Made by a program: the position numbers and the translations under genes
Shown here: one piece after another, positions 1 through 12,746 of the stretch
Layout of the letters: each line of letters starts with the position of its first letter
Position numbering within the stretch: position 1 is the first letter of the stretch
Assembly: GCA_002633005.1 (NCBI GenBank)
Contig: NMRA01000077.1
Coordinates: forward strand, 604,498 to 668,497
Reading direction: 5' to 3'
Length of the DNA: 64,000 nt
Origin: Phoronis australis
Taxonomy: Eukaryota > Phoronida > Phoronidae
The notes under the pieces: generated by a model
Databases searched by the model: none
Told to the model about the DNA's origin: nothing
Seen by the model: only the letters and a program-made list of their open reading frames with translations

Positions 1-1244
1 TTACTCTGAAATGGGTTTGTATGAGCTTTCCTAAACTGAGAGTCTTAATTTTCCCAAAATTTTCAGACTGAACATTCTGCGGTCCATCACCATTTGTGTT
101 GTGTTGTTATTAGTGCATCCATGGTGCCATATTGTAGTGTATCCACCCATCTAATAGCATAGTACAGCTAAGTGGAAATAAAAGTGTCTTTGGCATAAAA
201 TAAACCTTTTATTTATCCAATGATTATAAAATGTACTAATATATCTCCCATTTTCCATATCAAGTAAAATCCATAGATATACAGAGTACAGAATCTTATT
301 CTGTACATATTGTTCCAATGGTTTTGATATTTGATGCAGCTTAACTCATTTCCCAGCCCTTTTTTGACCAACACATCAGATTCATAATCAACACCAGTAT
401 TGCATCTAGAATGTGACATTTGTCAACCGGCCCCCATTTCCAGATGGGGGGTGGCACTTGTGAGAAAACAGGTGGTCTAGTAATGTGTAAATTGCTTTAT
501 ACGTATATGAAAGCTTTCATGGAACACCAATTGACAATAATTGTTCACATGCATTTGAAAATCACGAGAAACAAGTCTACACAGATGTGTTTCAAACAGT
601 ATGCAGGAAACACTCGAGTCAAAAGTTTGTGACTTTCATATTTAGTGATGTCAGTGCCATCTAAGTCCAAGAAGTCTCACATAGACGTGAACTTTGCTGT
701 GGCCTGTCTTCGCATGAAGTAGGCAGACTAAAATGTCTTGATTTACAAGTAACATTTTTTATCATGCATAGACTTGACAGTCTCCTCATGCACAGTATTC
801 TTTAGCCAGCCAGTTTGTTGTATGAAGAATATTATCAAAATTCAGCTAGCTACCATTGTGTGTTGAGTTTCATAAGACCCTTAAATTTCACTCGGCCTGG
901 GTAGTTCTACTGTCACCTCGTTGTGAAACTTATTTCAACATGTAGAGCTAACAACTGCTGGGGGTGCATGCAAAATCTGAGTGTCAACCAACCCTCACCT
1001 TGCCTGTTAGAGCTGTTTAAGTGAAAAACAATCTAGTAAACATTTTCTTGTGTAGTTCTCCGCCTTTTGTAACAATGAAAAGTCTGTCATCAGTTTGAAA
1101 ACTGTACCTTCGTGACACAGGCCCGCACCATTTCCTAAATTCTTTGTGACATCTCTTGGGAGAGAATGAGAGCTTTGTAGCATCAAAATGTGCTCTGAAA
1201 TTTGGTTTGTTGGTTTTAAAATACTAAAAAGGAAATGAATCCGG
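1..1244. other. non-coding stretch, no gene seen
   Basis: AT-rich sequence with scattered stops in all frames. The short open frames lack any family signature and no splice-bounded coding segment stands out. It is either far-upstream intron of the ERG channel gene or intergenic DNA; the window cannot decide which. Confidence 0.5.
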
Positions 1245-1420
1245 TTCCAATAATTTGTTGTGACATGTACCCAACCTCGTAGAAGAAGAACAGTTGATTG
1301 AATAATCGGTGAAAAAAAAATGGCCAATGGGTGACGCAATATTTTATGGCGCCAAAAACCAATGCAATAGATCGCTCCACAACTTTAACAGCAGAATAAT
1401 GGTAGAACGCCAATTTTTCC
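1245..1420 (+). repeat. dispersed repeat copy (partner at 15555-15735)
   Basis: About 175 bp align by eye, in the same orientation, with 15555-15735. Shared landmarks in order are TTTGTTGTGACATGT, an AACCTCG/GACCTCG step, GAAGAAGAA, TGGCCAAT, and a closing CACAACTTTA..CAGCAGAATAA block. Both copies are diverged and carry small indels. At 15 kb the same segment sits inside an inverted-repeat element, so it may be the internal part of that element. Confidence 0.55.
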
Positions 1421-1764
1421 AACACCCGTAAATAACTTAGTTTGCTCAAGGAAGAGTGGAGTTTTTAATGACACTAATTTTGTGTCACATTTCATTTTGC
1501 CAGTTTTTTACCCTCGTCAGTGCAAATCATTTATGCCTACCCTGGTGAATCCCTCCAAAATAAAATCCATCAAAGCATCTTGAGATGTAGTATGGTAATT
1601 ATGCCCTGGTTAGGTCTCTAATCACTTTGAAGAGTTAACTGCAAATTACTGGTAGTTGTATGTCTATTTTTCTGTCTGCGGATTACATCTTTACCTCATA
1701 AGATTTTGCATGGAATTTCTTTAATTTCTCAGCAAGTGCATCTGGTGACTCACAGTCCAATGGA

Positions 1765-1886
1765 TGTAAGTACTGTTTAGACATTAACTTTTGACAAAGA
1801 TGACCAGTATCAAGCAGCCATTTACACACACACAACTCAGAAATGGTGGCAAGGCGGAAGTTGTAGGCAAATTGCAGGAGTCACAT

Positions 1887-1930
<44 letters not shown>

Positions 1931-2445
1931 TATTATTGTTGTTATGGTGCTTCTCATTCCTCCACATGTAATTTGTGACGTAAAGTTTTGTTTCAATGAT
2001 TGTTTGATCAGCTGATAAACGCTTTCATCAGTGGGCTCTGTACATCATAACCAAGCATTTGAATTGAACCCTGAGTCTTCACTGTTAACTGTGTGTAATA
2101 TTCTGACATTTTTTCTCAAAAAATAAATGGTGGTCTCAGTTAAAGTACAAGGCACTGAACAGCTGAATAGCAATTCATAAAAATTGTGCAAAAATGATCA
2201 CCAGTATTCCTTTTCCTTTTTTGCACAAGCGCAGCGGAGATGATCCCTTCCGCCTTGCTTCAGTTCCACGTTTAGACATATAGTTGATACGGAGCAAGAT
2301 GATCAGGCGCAAGTTGCTCTACCTCACAAACGGGCTACAGAAGTTGTCACCGTGGTGTCAATTTGCTCCGTGTCTGTCGTATTCACACACATACTTGCAC
2401 TTGATCATCTTGTTCTGTGTTAGCTGATCCATGTCAACTTTTGTA
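1765..2445 (+). repeat. family A dispersed repeat, copy 1
   Basis: Homologous by eye to 35645-36400. Both begin with TTTAGACATTAACTTTTGA, then have a microsatellite (ATC here, AC there), a GGC(A)AGG..GAAGTTGTAGGCA segment, TTTGATCAG(C/T)TGAT, an AACCAAGCATTTGAATTGAACC block, and a right part with GTTGATACGGAGCAAGATGATC and GTTGCTCTACC. The right end reads GTCAACTTTTG, a partial inverted match to the left end, so the element behaves as a short inverted-repeat, MITE-like unit. No coding capacity is seen. Confidence 0.6.
1889..1937 (+). repeat. (CAT)n microsatellite
   Basis: Uninterrupted CAT/ATC triplets followed by a few ATT units, inside family A copy 1. It produces spurious poly-Ile, poly-His and poly-Met open frames. 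Confidence 0.9.
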
Positions 2446-2450
2446 GTGTA

Positions 2451-2531
2451 CTTATAGTGCCGTTGTATTTATAGTGCCGTTGTACTTATAGTGCCGTTGT
2501 ATTTATAGTGCCGTTGTACTTATAGTGCCGT
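2451..2531 (+). repeat. 17-bp tandem repeat
   Basis: Nearly five copies of a 17-bp unit (TTTATAGTGCCGTTGTA), with T or C at the first base in alternation, immediately before the 26-bp array. Confidence 0.85.
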
Positions 2532-2555
2532 TTACAAAAGTTGACACGGTTCATC

Positions 2556-2850
2556 TGAAACGGAACGAGATGTTCCAATGTGTAAACGGAACGAGATGTT
2601 CCAATGTGTAAACGGAACGAGATGTTCCAATGTGTAAACGGAACGAGATGTTCCAATGTGTAAACGGAACGAGATGTTCCAATGTGTAAACGGAACGAGA
2701 TGTTCCAATGTGTAAACGGAATGAGATGTTCCAATGTGTAAACGGAATGAGATGTTCCAATGTGTAAACGGAATGAGATGTTCCAATGTGTAAACGGAAT
2801 GAGATGTTCCAATGTGTAAACGGAATGAGATGTTCCAATGTGTAAACGGA
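2556..2850 (+). repeat. 26-bp minisatellite, 11 units
   Basis: Eleven in-phase 26-bp units starting at 2561 and recurring every 26 bp to 2821. Each carries GGAACGAGATGTTCC or its variant, an interrupted palindrome (GGAAC..GTTCC). The first six units have ACGAG and the last five have ATGAG, a block-wise CpG to TpG change. Minus-strand open frames of 104-120 aa across it are a by-product of the unit: three units of 26 bp make 26 codons. Confidence 0.92.
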
Positions 2851-3453
2851 ACTTGCACGGTGCAAATTGTCACTGCGGTGACAGCTTTTGCCACCCGTTT
2901 GTGAGAACGGGCAATTTGCGCTCGAACATCTTGCTCCGTGTCAATTTTATGTCTAAACCCGAAACTGGGGCAAGGCGTATAGGATCATCTCTACTGTGCT
3001 TGTGCAATGACCTGCATATGGGTTCTCTGTCTCTGCAACTCCCGCTATTTGAAAACCAGTGCATGTGCATTCTACTCTCCAGCGTACAACTTCCGTCTTG
3101 CCACAGTTAATGAAATTTCGTGTGTAAACGGCCACTTGATACCGATCAAGTTGCTCCGTGTCAGTTATGCTGGATCAAAAGTTGATGTCTAAACGGGACT
3201 ATAGACACATAAGTCCTATTTTCTTCACAAAAGTTGACACTCAGATCAGCTGACGCAAAACGAGATGATGGGGCGTTAGTATTTCTGTATATCGAACTGA
3301 AACGAAGCAAATATTGACTCCACAGTGACAACCTTTGTCACCCATTTGTGAGGTAGAGCAAGTTGCGCCTAATCAACTTGCTCTGTGTCAACTATACGTC
3401 TAAATGTGAAACTGGGGCAAGGTGGAAGGAATCTTCTCTATTGCGCTTGTGCA

Positions 3454-3513
<60 letters not shown>

Positions 3514-3930
3514 ACTGTTTTTGCTTAGGTCCTACAATTTGCCAGTTACCTGTTCAATGCCTTGCAACCCTGAACACGATTTATTTTTTCAGGAAATTGT
3601 CCGTTAACAGTTTAAAATGTGTTCACTTCATACTTGGTTGTGAACAGCAAGCCTACTCATGAAAGCGTTTATCAGGTGATCAAAAAAAATTCATTGAAGC
3701 AAAACTCAATGTCATGAATTAGGTACACAGGTGGAAATTAAAAGCAGCACAACAACAAGAGCAATAAACTGTATCTCGTGCAATTTGACTCTTTGCACGT
3801 GATTACTCCACATTCCTGCCTACAACTTTCACATTGTCACCGTTTCTGAGTTGTGTTTGTGTGTGTAAACGGGCCACTTGGCACCAATCATCTTGCACCG
3901 TGTCAGTTGCGCCGTGTCAAAAGTTAGTGA
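2851..3930. repeat. family A-related repeat segments
   Basis: Fragments of family A recur here in both orientations. A right end at 3150-3200 reads GATCAAAAGTTGATGTCTAAAC, the reverse of the family A left end. Segments with GTTGCGC..AACTTGCTC and GAAACTGGGGCAAGG follow, and at 3885-3925 there is ATCATCTTGCACCGTGTCA. An AC microsatellite occupies 3457-3509. I read this as two or more nested or adjacent family A copies. Confidence 0.5.
3457..3509 (+). repeat. (AC)n microsatellite
   Basis: Uninterrupted AC dinucleotides inside a family A copy, at the position occupied by CAT triplets in copy 1. Confidence 0.95.
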
Positions 3931-5595
3931 TAAGTTGTATGTGTCTGATAAACAATTATGCCAAATGAAGATACAGTTCCTGTAAAAAATAAAATGGATT
4001 TCAGTGGCTTGTAAACATCTACAGACATGAGAGACAACAGAGATGTGTAAATAATATGGTGGAAAACAACGTTTGTCTCTTGAGCACACCACAGTTAAAA
4101 GTTTAATTTCACTGTAACATGCCTTTTAGTCCAAGTATAGTAAAGCAACCAACAAGCACAATAAAAGATTGAAGCTAGCCTCAAAATGCATCGAAATTAG
4201 ATTATCATTTCGTATGTGTGAACCATTTTTGAGCCGCTCACCATCCGATCATGATGAAGTTAAGAATCATCATACAAATGCAAATTATTAATCATGTTGC
4301 GGCTATACAGGTTATCTGTGATGTCACTGGATCCTTATGAACCGTGACACAATCCTTTTGATAAAAAACGACACAAGAGAAATGGGCAAAGCTACAGATA
4401 GGAGATATACAGTTAGTTTATTTCCGAAAGCAAGTTTGACCTTGCTGCTGTTGTTCGATGCACAATACGTAAAGTTTAATGCAGACAAATGTCAGATCAG
4501 ATAGTATTCACAACTTTTCATATCATTTGGTACGTGTTCAGACATATACCAACATTGAGCACAGTCCTGACCACCCGAAAGTGGGAATGTTAAACTGCGG
4601 CACTATTTTTGGTTACATTGGTTACAACAGTTTAAAAGAAACCCATTACACTGAATATTTACTTGCATCGCCCTCACACTTTTGTGTTGGAAGAAGTCCG
4701 TCCTCACATGATTTCAAATCTGTGGATTAAAATGACACTGATGTTACAAATTTATTGTATCAAAAGTAAAATGCATTTGCTCTGTAATTCATTTCTTGTA
4801 TTCTTTAGAATGTTGATGATCCGACCATTTAATCGAGTCCATTCTTTGGAAGTGAACTAGATATGTACACAAAGACTAATAATTCTTATTCGTTATACCA
4901 GTATTATTAAATAATTATATTATTTGTCAATATGCAATGAGGTAGGATGCCAATTTTCACATACAAGAGCCACATAGTGTGAAACGGGGGGTGAATAATT
5001 AAAACTTCAAAATAGGGTTCAGGTGAATGGGCTGCTAATGAGGGATTGCCCCAGTAATTGGCGTATTCACTGCATGGTATTACATAACTTTTAATTATAA
5101 GTGAAACTTAAGCAGAGATCTCTGTATCTCTTAAGTTTTGTTTACATTCCTGGAAGTTTTTAAACCTCACTGAGCAGTGAAGTCCATTTGTGCTTTAGTA
5201 TTTAGTAGATGAAGACTTTCAGCAAAGGTTGGGACATGCATTTTACATGTGGTTCTCATGTATGGCCTGTTAACTGAAGGGAACATACACGGAATGATAG
5301 GTGTGATAAATATATTCCATGGTCATGTTCTTTAAAATTGACATAAATATAATTAAGTTTAAAACATTTGGAGAAGCTCTGCTGAGTGTTGGTATATGAT
5401 TTTTAGTGTAACGTTGCTAGCTTGCATCTGCTTGGTGGTTGATAATGGCACTTGAAATACGATTTAATATTTTCTAATTGGAATTTGCCCTAACTTTCTC
5501 TGCAATTCTTGTTTTGATGCCTGGTGTCTGAAGAAGTCTATATTCAGCCTACCAGACACCCTACGCACATCGCGTCATGCGACAAATATGGTGCA
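3931..5595. other. non-coding stretch, no gene seen
   Basis: AT-rich, with no recognisable exon, RNA gene or transposon terminus. Open frames are short and unsupported. Confidence 0.5.
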
Positions 5596-5760
5596 AGATT
5601 GACTACACTGTTCAGTGTGTGTAAAGTAAGATTGACTACACTGTTCAGTGTGTGTAAAGTAAGATTGACTACACTGTTCAGTGTGTGTAAAGTAAGATTG
5701 ACTACACTGTTCAGTGTGTGTAAAGTAAGATTGACTACACTGTTGAATGTGTGTAAAGTA
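5596..5760 (+). repeat. 33-bp minisatellite, 5 units
   Basis: Five exact-length 33-bp units. Each contains ACACTGTTCAGTGT, a 6-bp-stem palindrome; in the fifth unit (TGTTGAATGT) the palindrome is broken. Because 33 is divisible by 3, the array is open on both strands and gives 11-residue peptide periodicity without coding meaning. Confidence 0.92.
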
Positions 5761-6250
5761 CCATCCACATACTAGAACAAGTTACTCCAAAAGTGAGTTG
5801 AAGAGTTGTCGCTAGAGTTAGAAGTAGTGGACAATATGTATATGTCATGGCCTAACAATGCAGTGTGCCATGGTAGCATTCTGTAACAAAACTTGCTTGC
5901 CTGAAATCAATGAATGACATTATGTGACATTTTGAGAACTCTATGAGACAAAATGTGAGCCAAGTAGTTAGTTTTTGTGTTTTGTTTGGTTTACAGTTAT
6001 TTTTGCCATTAAACGTAGATCCATTCTCTGAATATGTGAATTGGGTTATGTTTTTGTCTTTGCTTCATTTTTCGTATTAGCCAGTCCGATATTTTAAGCA
6101 AGATGAGATTAATAACAAATAACTTGCCAAAGGAGTCAATTTGAAACTGGTCATTTCATCTTCATTTACATAATTCATGTAGCCGGCTCTATTGATTTGT
6201 GAACAGTGGAAGATCTTGGATTGTTTATCACTGTGCAAGGAACAGTGGTT
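5761..6250. other. non-coding stretch, nothing recognised
   Basis: No repeat landmark, exon or RNA gene recognised. Confidence 0.5.
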
Positions 6251-6510
6251 TTAGAGGGACACTATCAGTTTTACAGACAAAAAACACTTTAGGGATTATT
6301 GGGATAGTCTACTTAAAATTGTTACCTTTGACGAGAGCTATAAAACTACTAGTTTTATCATTAGTAGCTAGTTTGTGCTGGTGTCTGCAAGACATTTACT
6401 GAAATCAAAACCCCTGTCTTATATCATTTATGGTATACTCTATGCCATTCCACATGTGGGATGTGGCATTAGATGCTGTGCAGGGAGACTGACTGTCCCT
6501 TTAATTTAGC
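6251..6510. mobile_element. short MITE-like element
   Basis: Left end TTAGAGGGACACTATCAG and right end ACTGTCCCTTTAATTTAG are imperfect inverted repeats about 260 bp apart. The TTAAAGGGACA-type terminus resembles the outer element at 28921 and 31850. The target duplication is not clear. Confidence 0.4.
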
Positions 6511-9500
6511 GTTAAATTGAGGGAGTACATTAAGGTGCATAGCTCAAGTATATGTAAACAAGCCAACAATTTGAACATGCTCAATTATCCTGCCATTGTT
6601 TTACTTTGGGATACTATTTGATTTCTGATCAAGCCATGTGATTTATTGGGTTAGTAAACAATTGTTTGCGTCATAATGTTCAACCAACTAGACATTTGCT
6701 TGGAACCTGTCAATGAAATGACATGTGTTTTTACAGTGCATTTTATATCTAAAACAGTTGTGTTATTGTATTCCTGGTTTCTGCTTCATTTATCAGCTAA
6801 TTACAATCATTATTAACCTAGTTGTGTTGTTTTTGAAATGGTGATGAATGCAAATTCCGCTGTGACCAATATCACATTGCAGACTAATAACTCTAAATAA
6901 GTGTAGTCTGAAATGAACCGATTTCCTTGTGTCTGGAAGACAAAATGAGTCAAAGGTCTTAGATGCTGTGGCTTATCACAATTGCTGACTTGTGGTGCTT
7001 TTAAAGATTACAGCTGTATAGTAGGCTGAACATGTTAATGAGCGTACTAATTATGGTGCCTATCGTTATCACATTACTATAATTATGCGCAGAAATTCTT
7101 GGAATTATGTTTTGATGCAGTTATGACTGTTCACCCAACTGGTTAAATTTCATGCTGCTGTTTTCATACTGTTTGTTTGTTAGGAGTCTTAGGGGATCTT
7201 AAATCTACAACAGTGTCACCAAGCTTCCTCTTTTTCCAACCACTTCCTTGCTTACAACATTCTTTTCTCACAAACAAGACCTATATTCCTTCCCTCAGGT
7301 TTTAAGTCTTGGGAATATTTTTTGTGAACACCTGCATTGTGTGAGAAAAATGTGTTCAGTGTGAAAAAAGTACAATTGTATTCTAAGGATAAATAAAAAT
7401 ATGCAAAAATGCTTTGTTTGTCATCAAAATATGCCTAAGGCTGATTTTATTCAGAACCATGTTCAAAAGAAAAAAGCATTGATATTGAAAATGTGTCTGT
7501 GATTCTTGTGGCAAGAAGGCTGTCTGAAACCTGTATAAGTTGTACTGTACATATATGTAACTACTGCAGGAATTCTTGAGTTGTTTTACAGAAGAATGAT
7601 TGTCACAATTGTCATTTTTTTTCTTCAAATACCTTGCTACAAATAATGGTCAGTTGCGATTTTATGATAATTGTCAGTACTGCAAAAACCGTCATACTAT
7701 TAAAGTAGAATTTCCTCAAAAGTTTATTCTTGTTACTAAATTTAATACAATGAAATTCAAATTGCCCATGTGCAGTGTTTAGTTCTGTGCACTGCCTGAT
7801 TTTTAATTTGTGAATAAGATTTAGGCTAATTACATGTTCTGAGAACTGCAAATTGTTGGTAGTTGATATAATTAGGGTAGACATCTGACTAACTATGTTA
7901 CCTCTCAGCTCATTACCTTCAACCTGCTCTGGAGAACACATTTCTATAACACTCATGCATTACAACTATAACCACTGCTTTTTCTTGTTTGAATCAGTTC
8001 AAGGGGAATGATATTGTATTGTAAACTCTACCTATTAATATTAAGTCTACTGCTAGCAAAACTTGTAAATGTAGATCTGACATTAAGTTCCCTTATGAGT
8101 ATTGTGAACACTAGTGTTCAGTTACAGGAGTCCAGATTTCTTCCACCATCTTGAATATGTAATTAGGTAGGGTAAACAAGCCAATCCATGTGAGTTTCTC
8201 AAGTAATTGTATGGGAGTGTAAAAGGATGTAAAACCAATAGTTTTTGAAAGATTGTCAATATGATGTCAAAAGCCTTAATTGGTCATCATTAGCATATCC
8301 AGTTTTGTCGCGTTCATTTGTTTTCCTAAGATCTTATGCTCAATTTTGGAGTGCATTGTAGATGCTGTTGTCGGTAAAAATCCAGTAATTTTTACAAAAT
8401 TCCTCATTTCTTCTTATCTGGGGAAAGGTCAATTTAAACAAATAAATGATGGAGATAAAACATACAATATTGGAATTAAAGACATACACATGCACAAGGA
8501 TCACAGGGCTGCGCCTAAGTGAAACTTATGTGCCTGCTTCTACCTAGGATATGTCTGAAAACATTTTTACAAAAACATAGTTTTTGAAAGACAGCATTAT
8601 TTTGAATATAAATGCATGGGGTGAGGGACATGTGCATACGGTAATTTTATTGCTAGTAATTTTATTCCTGTGAGTTTGTGCCGCATAGTGCTCGAGGTAT
8701 TTGTATGAAGAGTGTGTTTATCTCAAACATTGGTGTAAAAAGTCCACTTCCTGAACAAACACAACTCCCTTCCATTAATTTGCCTTTGAAGATGAGCCTG
8801 GTAAAAGGCCAGCAGCCATTACCGGTTGTGTTATACAGCCCCTAGGTCAAATCATGTTATCTTTTTAAAGAGAATCTTGCTGCTTCAATTTTCTTGAAAA
8901 CATCACTGAGGCAGGCCTTTATGCAGCCTATGTCCAAATGGACGCCCTAGCACTAATCTGGAGGCCCTGGCAAGGATGCCCAATGATACACCCACTGTCA
9001 ATAGGAACCTTTCAAAATTGGCGTCACACATTGTAATGATTACTAGGAAGCCTCTGAAGGCTCACAGTGGGGCTCTTTTTCAAAGCAGGAAGAAATATGC
9101 AATGTATATACAAAGTATATAAAATGTTGCTATGTTCACACTTGGTTGATAGCATTTTAAAAGTCTTGGTCTACAGTTTTTTAGTAAAAATGCTCATTAC
9201 AGTAGGCTGTTTTGTAAACTTAGATGTAAAAACAGCTTGGTCTATGCATTTTTGTAAAAAATATGTGTGTTTGGGGGATTGCTGGGGGTGGGGGGTTACG
9301 TGTCGGAATGATGGATGCCCTGGAATATTGGGAACCCCATTTTGGACACCCCATTTTCAAAATCCTGGATAAAGGCCTGCACAGAGGAATTCTTAATAGT
9401 AGCCAAAGTGGGTGAAACATCTTTCGTCATGACATTGAATTTTTCTAGTTCAAAATAAAGAAGCACATTTGATTGTGGTCTGCTTACGGAGCCCTTTTGA

Positions 9501-11060
9501 AACCCTCACCTTTCTACTTTAAGAGATAAAATGGACCTGCCCGCCTGCATCAATTTCAGCCAAGGTCTCAAAAACATTTTTCAAAACCCACAGCAAGCCC
9601 CCAAGCGAGGTTTTAAATGGCGTAATTTTCCCGATCAGCCACTATCGTCTTATAATTGACAGTCAATGACCCGCTGTCTTGCCTCCCCAACTGAAGAAAA
9701 AAGCAACTCCTCGCATCGACTTCAGCCAAGGTTCGACATGACTACGTCCAGTTGCATCACTACATGACTGAAGCATGGTTATGGAAAAAGAAAATTCCAC
9801 ACCACTTATTCCCAATGGGTTTTTAAGCTGATATTAGGTGGATGTTTGTTTATGAAGTAATGAACAACTAAAACTATATAGGGTACATTATTTCTCTGCA
9901 TCAAACCACCGACCAGAACAAATGTTTATTTTACTAAATTGCAATATGATGTAGAAGGAAAAATTACATACTTGTTATTTTTTAAACTTTCGATAAGCTA
10001 AAAATAATATTTTCTTTTTAAATACTGTTGAATTTGGGATAGTGAACCAGTCATTTATCTTAATGAGTTGAAGATGCGAGCCATTAAAGAGTGCTCACTA
10101 AAATAACCTTGAAGTACAGATATTGGCAATGACCTACTGTTCAGTAGTAGACAATGAATGTAACCAGGGGAGATTGCCTGCTTGGATGTTTTATTTACAA
10201 GATTGTCTTAGTAGGTTGCTATTTCCTGTTTCTCACTAGCAAATGTAATCCTGTTCTAGAATTTTATCCCACCAACATTCTTTGCCAAGGTTTCAATTCA
10301 TCACTTCTGGGAGCAATATGTCTGGTTGTGCTCAAAGGAGCAAACACTGAAATGGTTGTAATTATTTAAAATATATTTTAGTTTCTAAATTATAAGTATT
10401 GCATTTAACTCCTTGATTTTGCTTCAAGTTTAGAAATCAAGCAACAAAATTTTGCTTGTGAGGTTAAAATTTTAGGTTGACCACTGTTAATTATTCACTG
10501 CTCACAGTTGCAAGTGTATTTTGACATATGCATATTTTGATTTTGCAATGTTTTGATTACCTAAATTTGTAACAATTATGTCTCTTTTTTGTAGATTCTG
10601 TACTCAGACTCTTGGTTTCCTGAATTTTGTTTAAAAGTCTGTTTTTCAGCATTTCTAGACTGAATTGGTTGTAGTGCTTTGGTCGTGAAGATTTCTAACG
10701 CCATTTTCTCACTAATCAAAACCTTAGGTCAGTCATTAGGGAAACACAGATTTCCCGAAGGAGTAATTTCTTAGTGTTTCAAGAGGTTTTACCTTGGTTT
10801 TAGCAGTTACACTAAGCCAATTGCACGCATGAAAAGTTCTTAAGTATCAAATGTCCACTGATTGATTTTACTTCAGTCCTCTAACTTCTTAAGCTAAGAG
10901 TTTTTTCAGTGGCAGGTCTTAAGGTTATCTCAAACCTGATTTAGTGGCCTCCATTCTAACTCGTATATCAAAAAACAGGCTTAGTCAACTAGTAAAAGTA
11001 TATATGGAAGAAAAAATATCAGGGAATATGTTAATGAATATTTGTATTTATGTGCCATTT
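6511..11060. other. 4.5 kb without a recognisable gene
   Basis: The longest open frames (7612-7956 minus, 114 aa; 9067-9372 plus, 101 aa) show no domain, biased composition or splice context. At 9500-9770 there is a somewhat GC-richer patch with two diverged copies of a TTCAGCCAAGGT segment, probably an old repeat. Otherwise nothing identifiable. Confidence 0.5.
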
Positions 11061-11134
11061 ATCATCATCATCATCATCATCATCATCATAATCATCATCA
11101 TCATCATCATCCTTATCATTATCATTATTATTAA
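11061..11134 (+). repeat. (ATC)n / (ATT)n microsatellite
   Basis: ATC triplets with one interruption (ATAATC), decaying into TTATCATTATT. It causes a poly-Ile open frame. Confidence 0.9.
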
Positions 11135-11879
11135 ATTAGCACCTTTTTAAGTCAAAAAATTCATTTTTAATAAAGGTACATACATAGCAAAATAATCCTT
11201 CTGTTGATTTTAATGAAACCTTTTATAAATGAAAGCTTCACCTGTTGGTTTCTATGACAAATCAACTTGCAAAACGTAAGGTATTTTTGTAAAAAATAGC
11301 AGTTATATTCGTCTTTGTAACATTTTGCAAAAAGTATGCCATTTGTAATAGTTCCTGTTCCTAAGTTCAAGTTAAGTCAATTTGCCGAAGCCAAGAAAAA
11401 GCCGACAAAGTTTTGAGACGTGAAAGTCTCAAGGTCTTTGGTTAATTATTCGGTGAAAACTTGTTTTCAGTCAATGTAACCTATGCATGCCTTTAATCAT
11501 GTTCGCTAATTTCAACATTCACTCTCAATGTCAACTGAATTTGCAGTGTAATTTTGTGACATCTCATTCTTGTATTTTGCTTTGCACAAGCACAGTAATA
11601 TAATTAAACATGGTTGAGGTAGCACTGAAATAAGTGGAGGGCTATAGCCCCTCTAGCTCCCTATGGTGCGCCCCCTATGGTGTTAAAATGAAATCAATCT
11701 TTCCACTTGTATGTGACTAATTTTCCAAAATTTGCAAATTAAGGCATGCCTGACAAAGCCTTAATCCATTAACTTTGGGAATTTCAATGTCAACTCTTCT
11801 ATTTGCATTAGACTACTTTTGACTGCTCTGAAACTCTGATCTCACCTTACTCATGAGCATAACTGCTACCAAGCCAAAA
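11135..11879. other. non-coding stretch, nothing recognised
   Basis: No feature seen apart from a small direct echo (CTCCCTATGGTGCGCCCCCTATGGTG) near 11660. Confidence 0.5.
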
Positions 11880-12069
11880 GTATGCATGGTACTTTACAAA
11901 GTGCGTGTGGTACTTTACAAAGTATGTGTGGTACTTTACAAAGTATGTGTGATACTTTACAAAGTATGTGTGGTACTTTACAAAGTACGTGTGATACTTT
12001 ACAAAGTATGTGTGGTACTTTACAAAGTACGTGTGATACTTTACAAAGTGCGTATGGTACTTTACAAAG
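11880..12069 (+). repeat. 21-bp minisatellite, 9 units
   Basis: Nine 21-bp units built around GTACTTTACAAAGTA. Where the next unit starts with C this makes GTACTTTACAAAGTAC, two 7-bp arms around a 2-bp centre. Variation lies at two positions (GTGCG/GTATG/GTACG and GGTAC/GATAC). It is open on both strands with a 7-residue peptide period. Identical-length contiguous units without spacers rule out a CRISPR-type array. Confidence 0.92.
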
Positions 12070-12746
12070 AGAAGAGTTCAGATTCATACTAGTGAGCTCT
12101 CTGTTGACTGGCCTGGCATAAAGCTAGCTACATCACTTTGCTGTTTTAACTGAAGCAAATTTTTTGTTTTGAAATACAAAGTTAAATTTTCAGCCTTTTT
12201 TGAATTCACGGAGAAAAGTAGTGTAAAACCATATACCTCACACTTGTGCCCCCGTTTAGATGTTTTCGAGTGTCGTTACAAAATGAGAATTTTGTTGTGA
12301 GCCATTTTATATACCAATTACCCCCATCCAGATAAACAAATTTGTCTTTCTGATGTTGCATATGTGAAACCATGTATAATGAAGTGTGCACCAGTGGTGT
12401 TGGGGGAAAACATTGCTGTCATGTGAACTTCACAGGAATTCCTTGGTTGTCATTTTATGCTCTAAAAGCAATTTATGGCTGTCAGCTGATTGGGAATAGA
12501 CTTCAATTTTGTGATAACAAAGTGCTGCACCAGTTCCCCAGTGTTCTCCACGACCTGTTTTGACTCGACATGGTAACGAGTTGGATTTTGCTGCGTTGAG
12601 TTTGGGAAAAGCACGTCAAGTTTAAAAATTGCTGCGTCAGGTTTAAAACTTTGGCTGGTTTGGTACTTCAGCCCTCAGCATCTAATCAGAGCCTGATTTT
12701 ACCAAGAGTAAGCGCAGTTCAATTTACTAAGAGGCAGTTAACAGTA
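12070..12746. other. non-coding stretch, nothing recognised
   Basis: No gene or repeat landmark recognised. Confidence 0.5.

Noticed and set aside
2486-2894. Overlapping minus-strand open frames of 104-120 aa with a repetitive protein
   Set aside because: They are translations of the 26-bp minisatellite; all three frames are open because of the unit, not because of coding.
5524-5775. 83-aa frame with an 11-residue repeat
   Set aside because: By-product of five 33-bp tandem units; open on both strands.
11853-12121. Repetitive 73-79 aa frames on both strands; also a possible CRISPR-like array
   Set aside because: Contiguous 21-bp units without unique spacers; microsatellite-type expansion in a eukaryotic genome.
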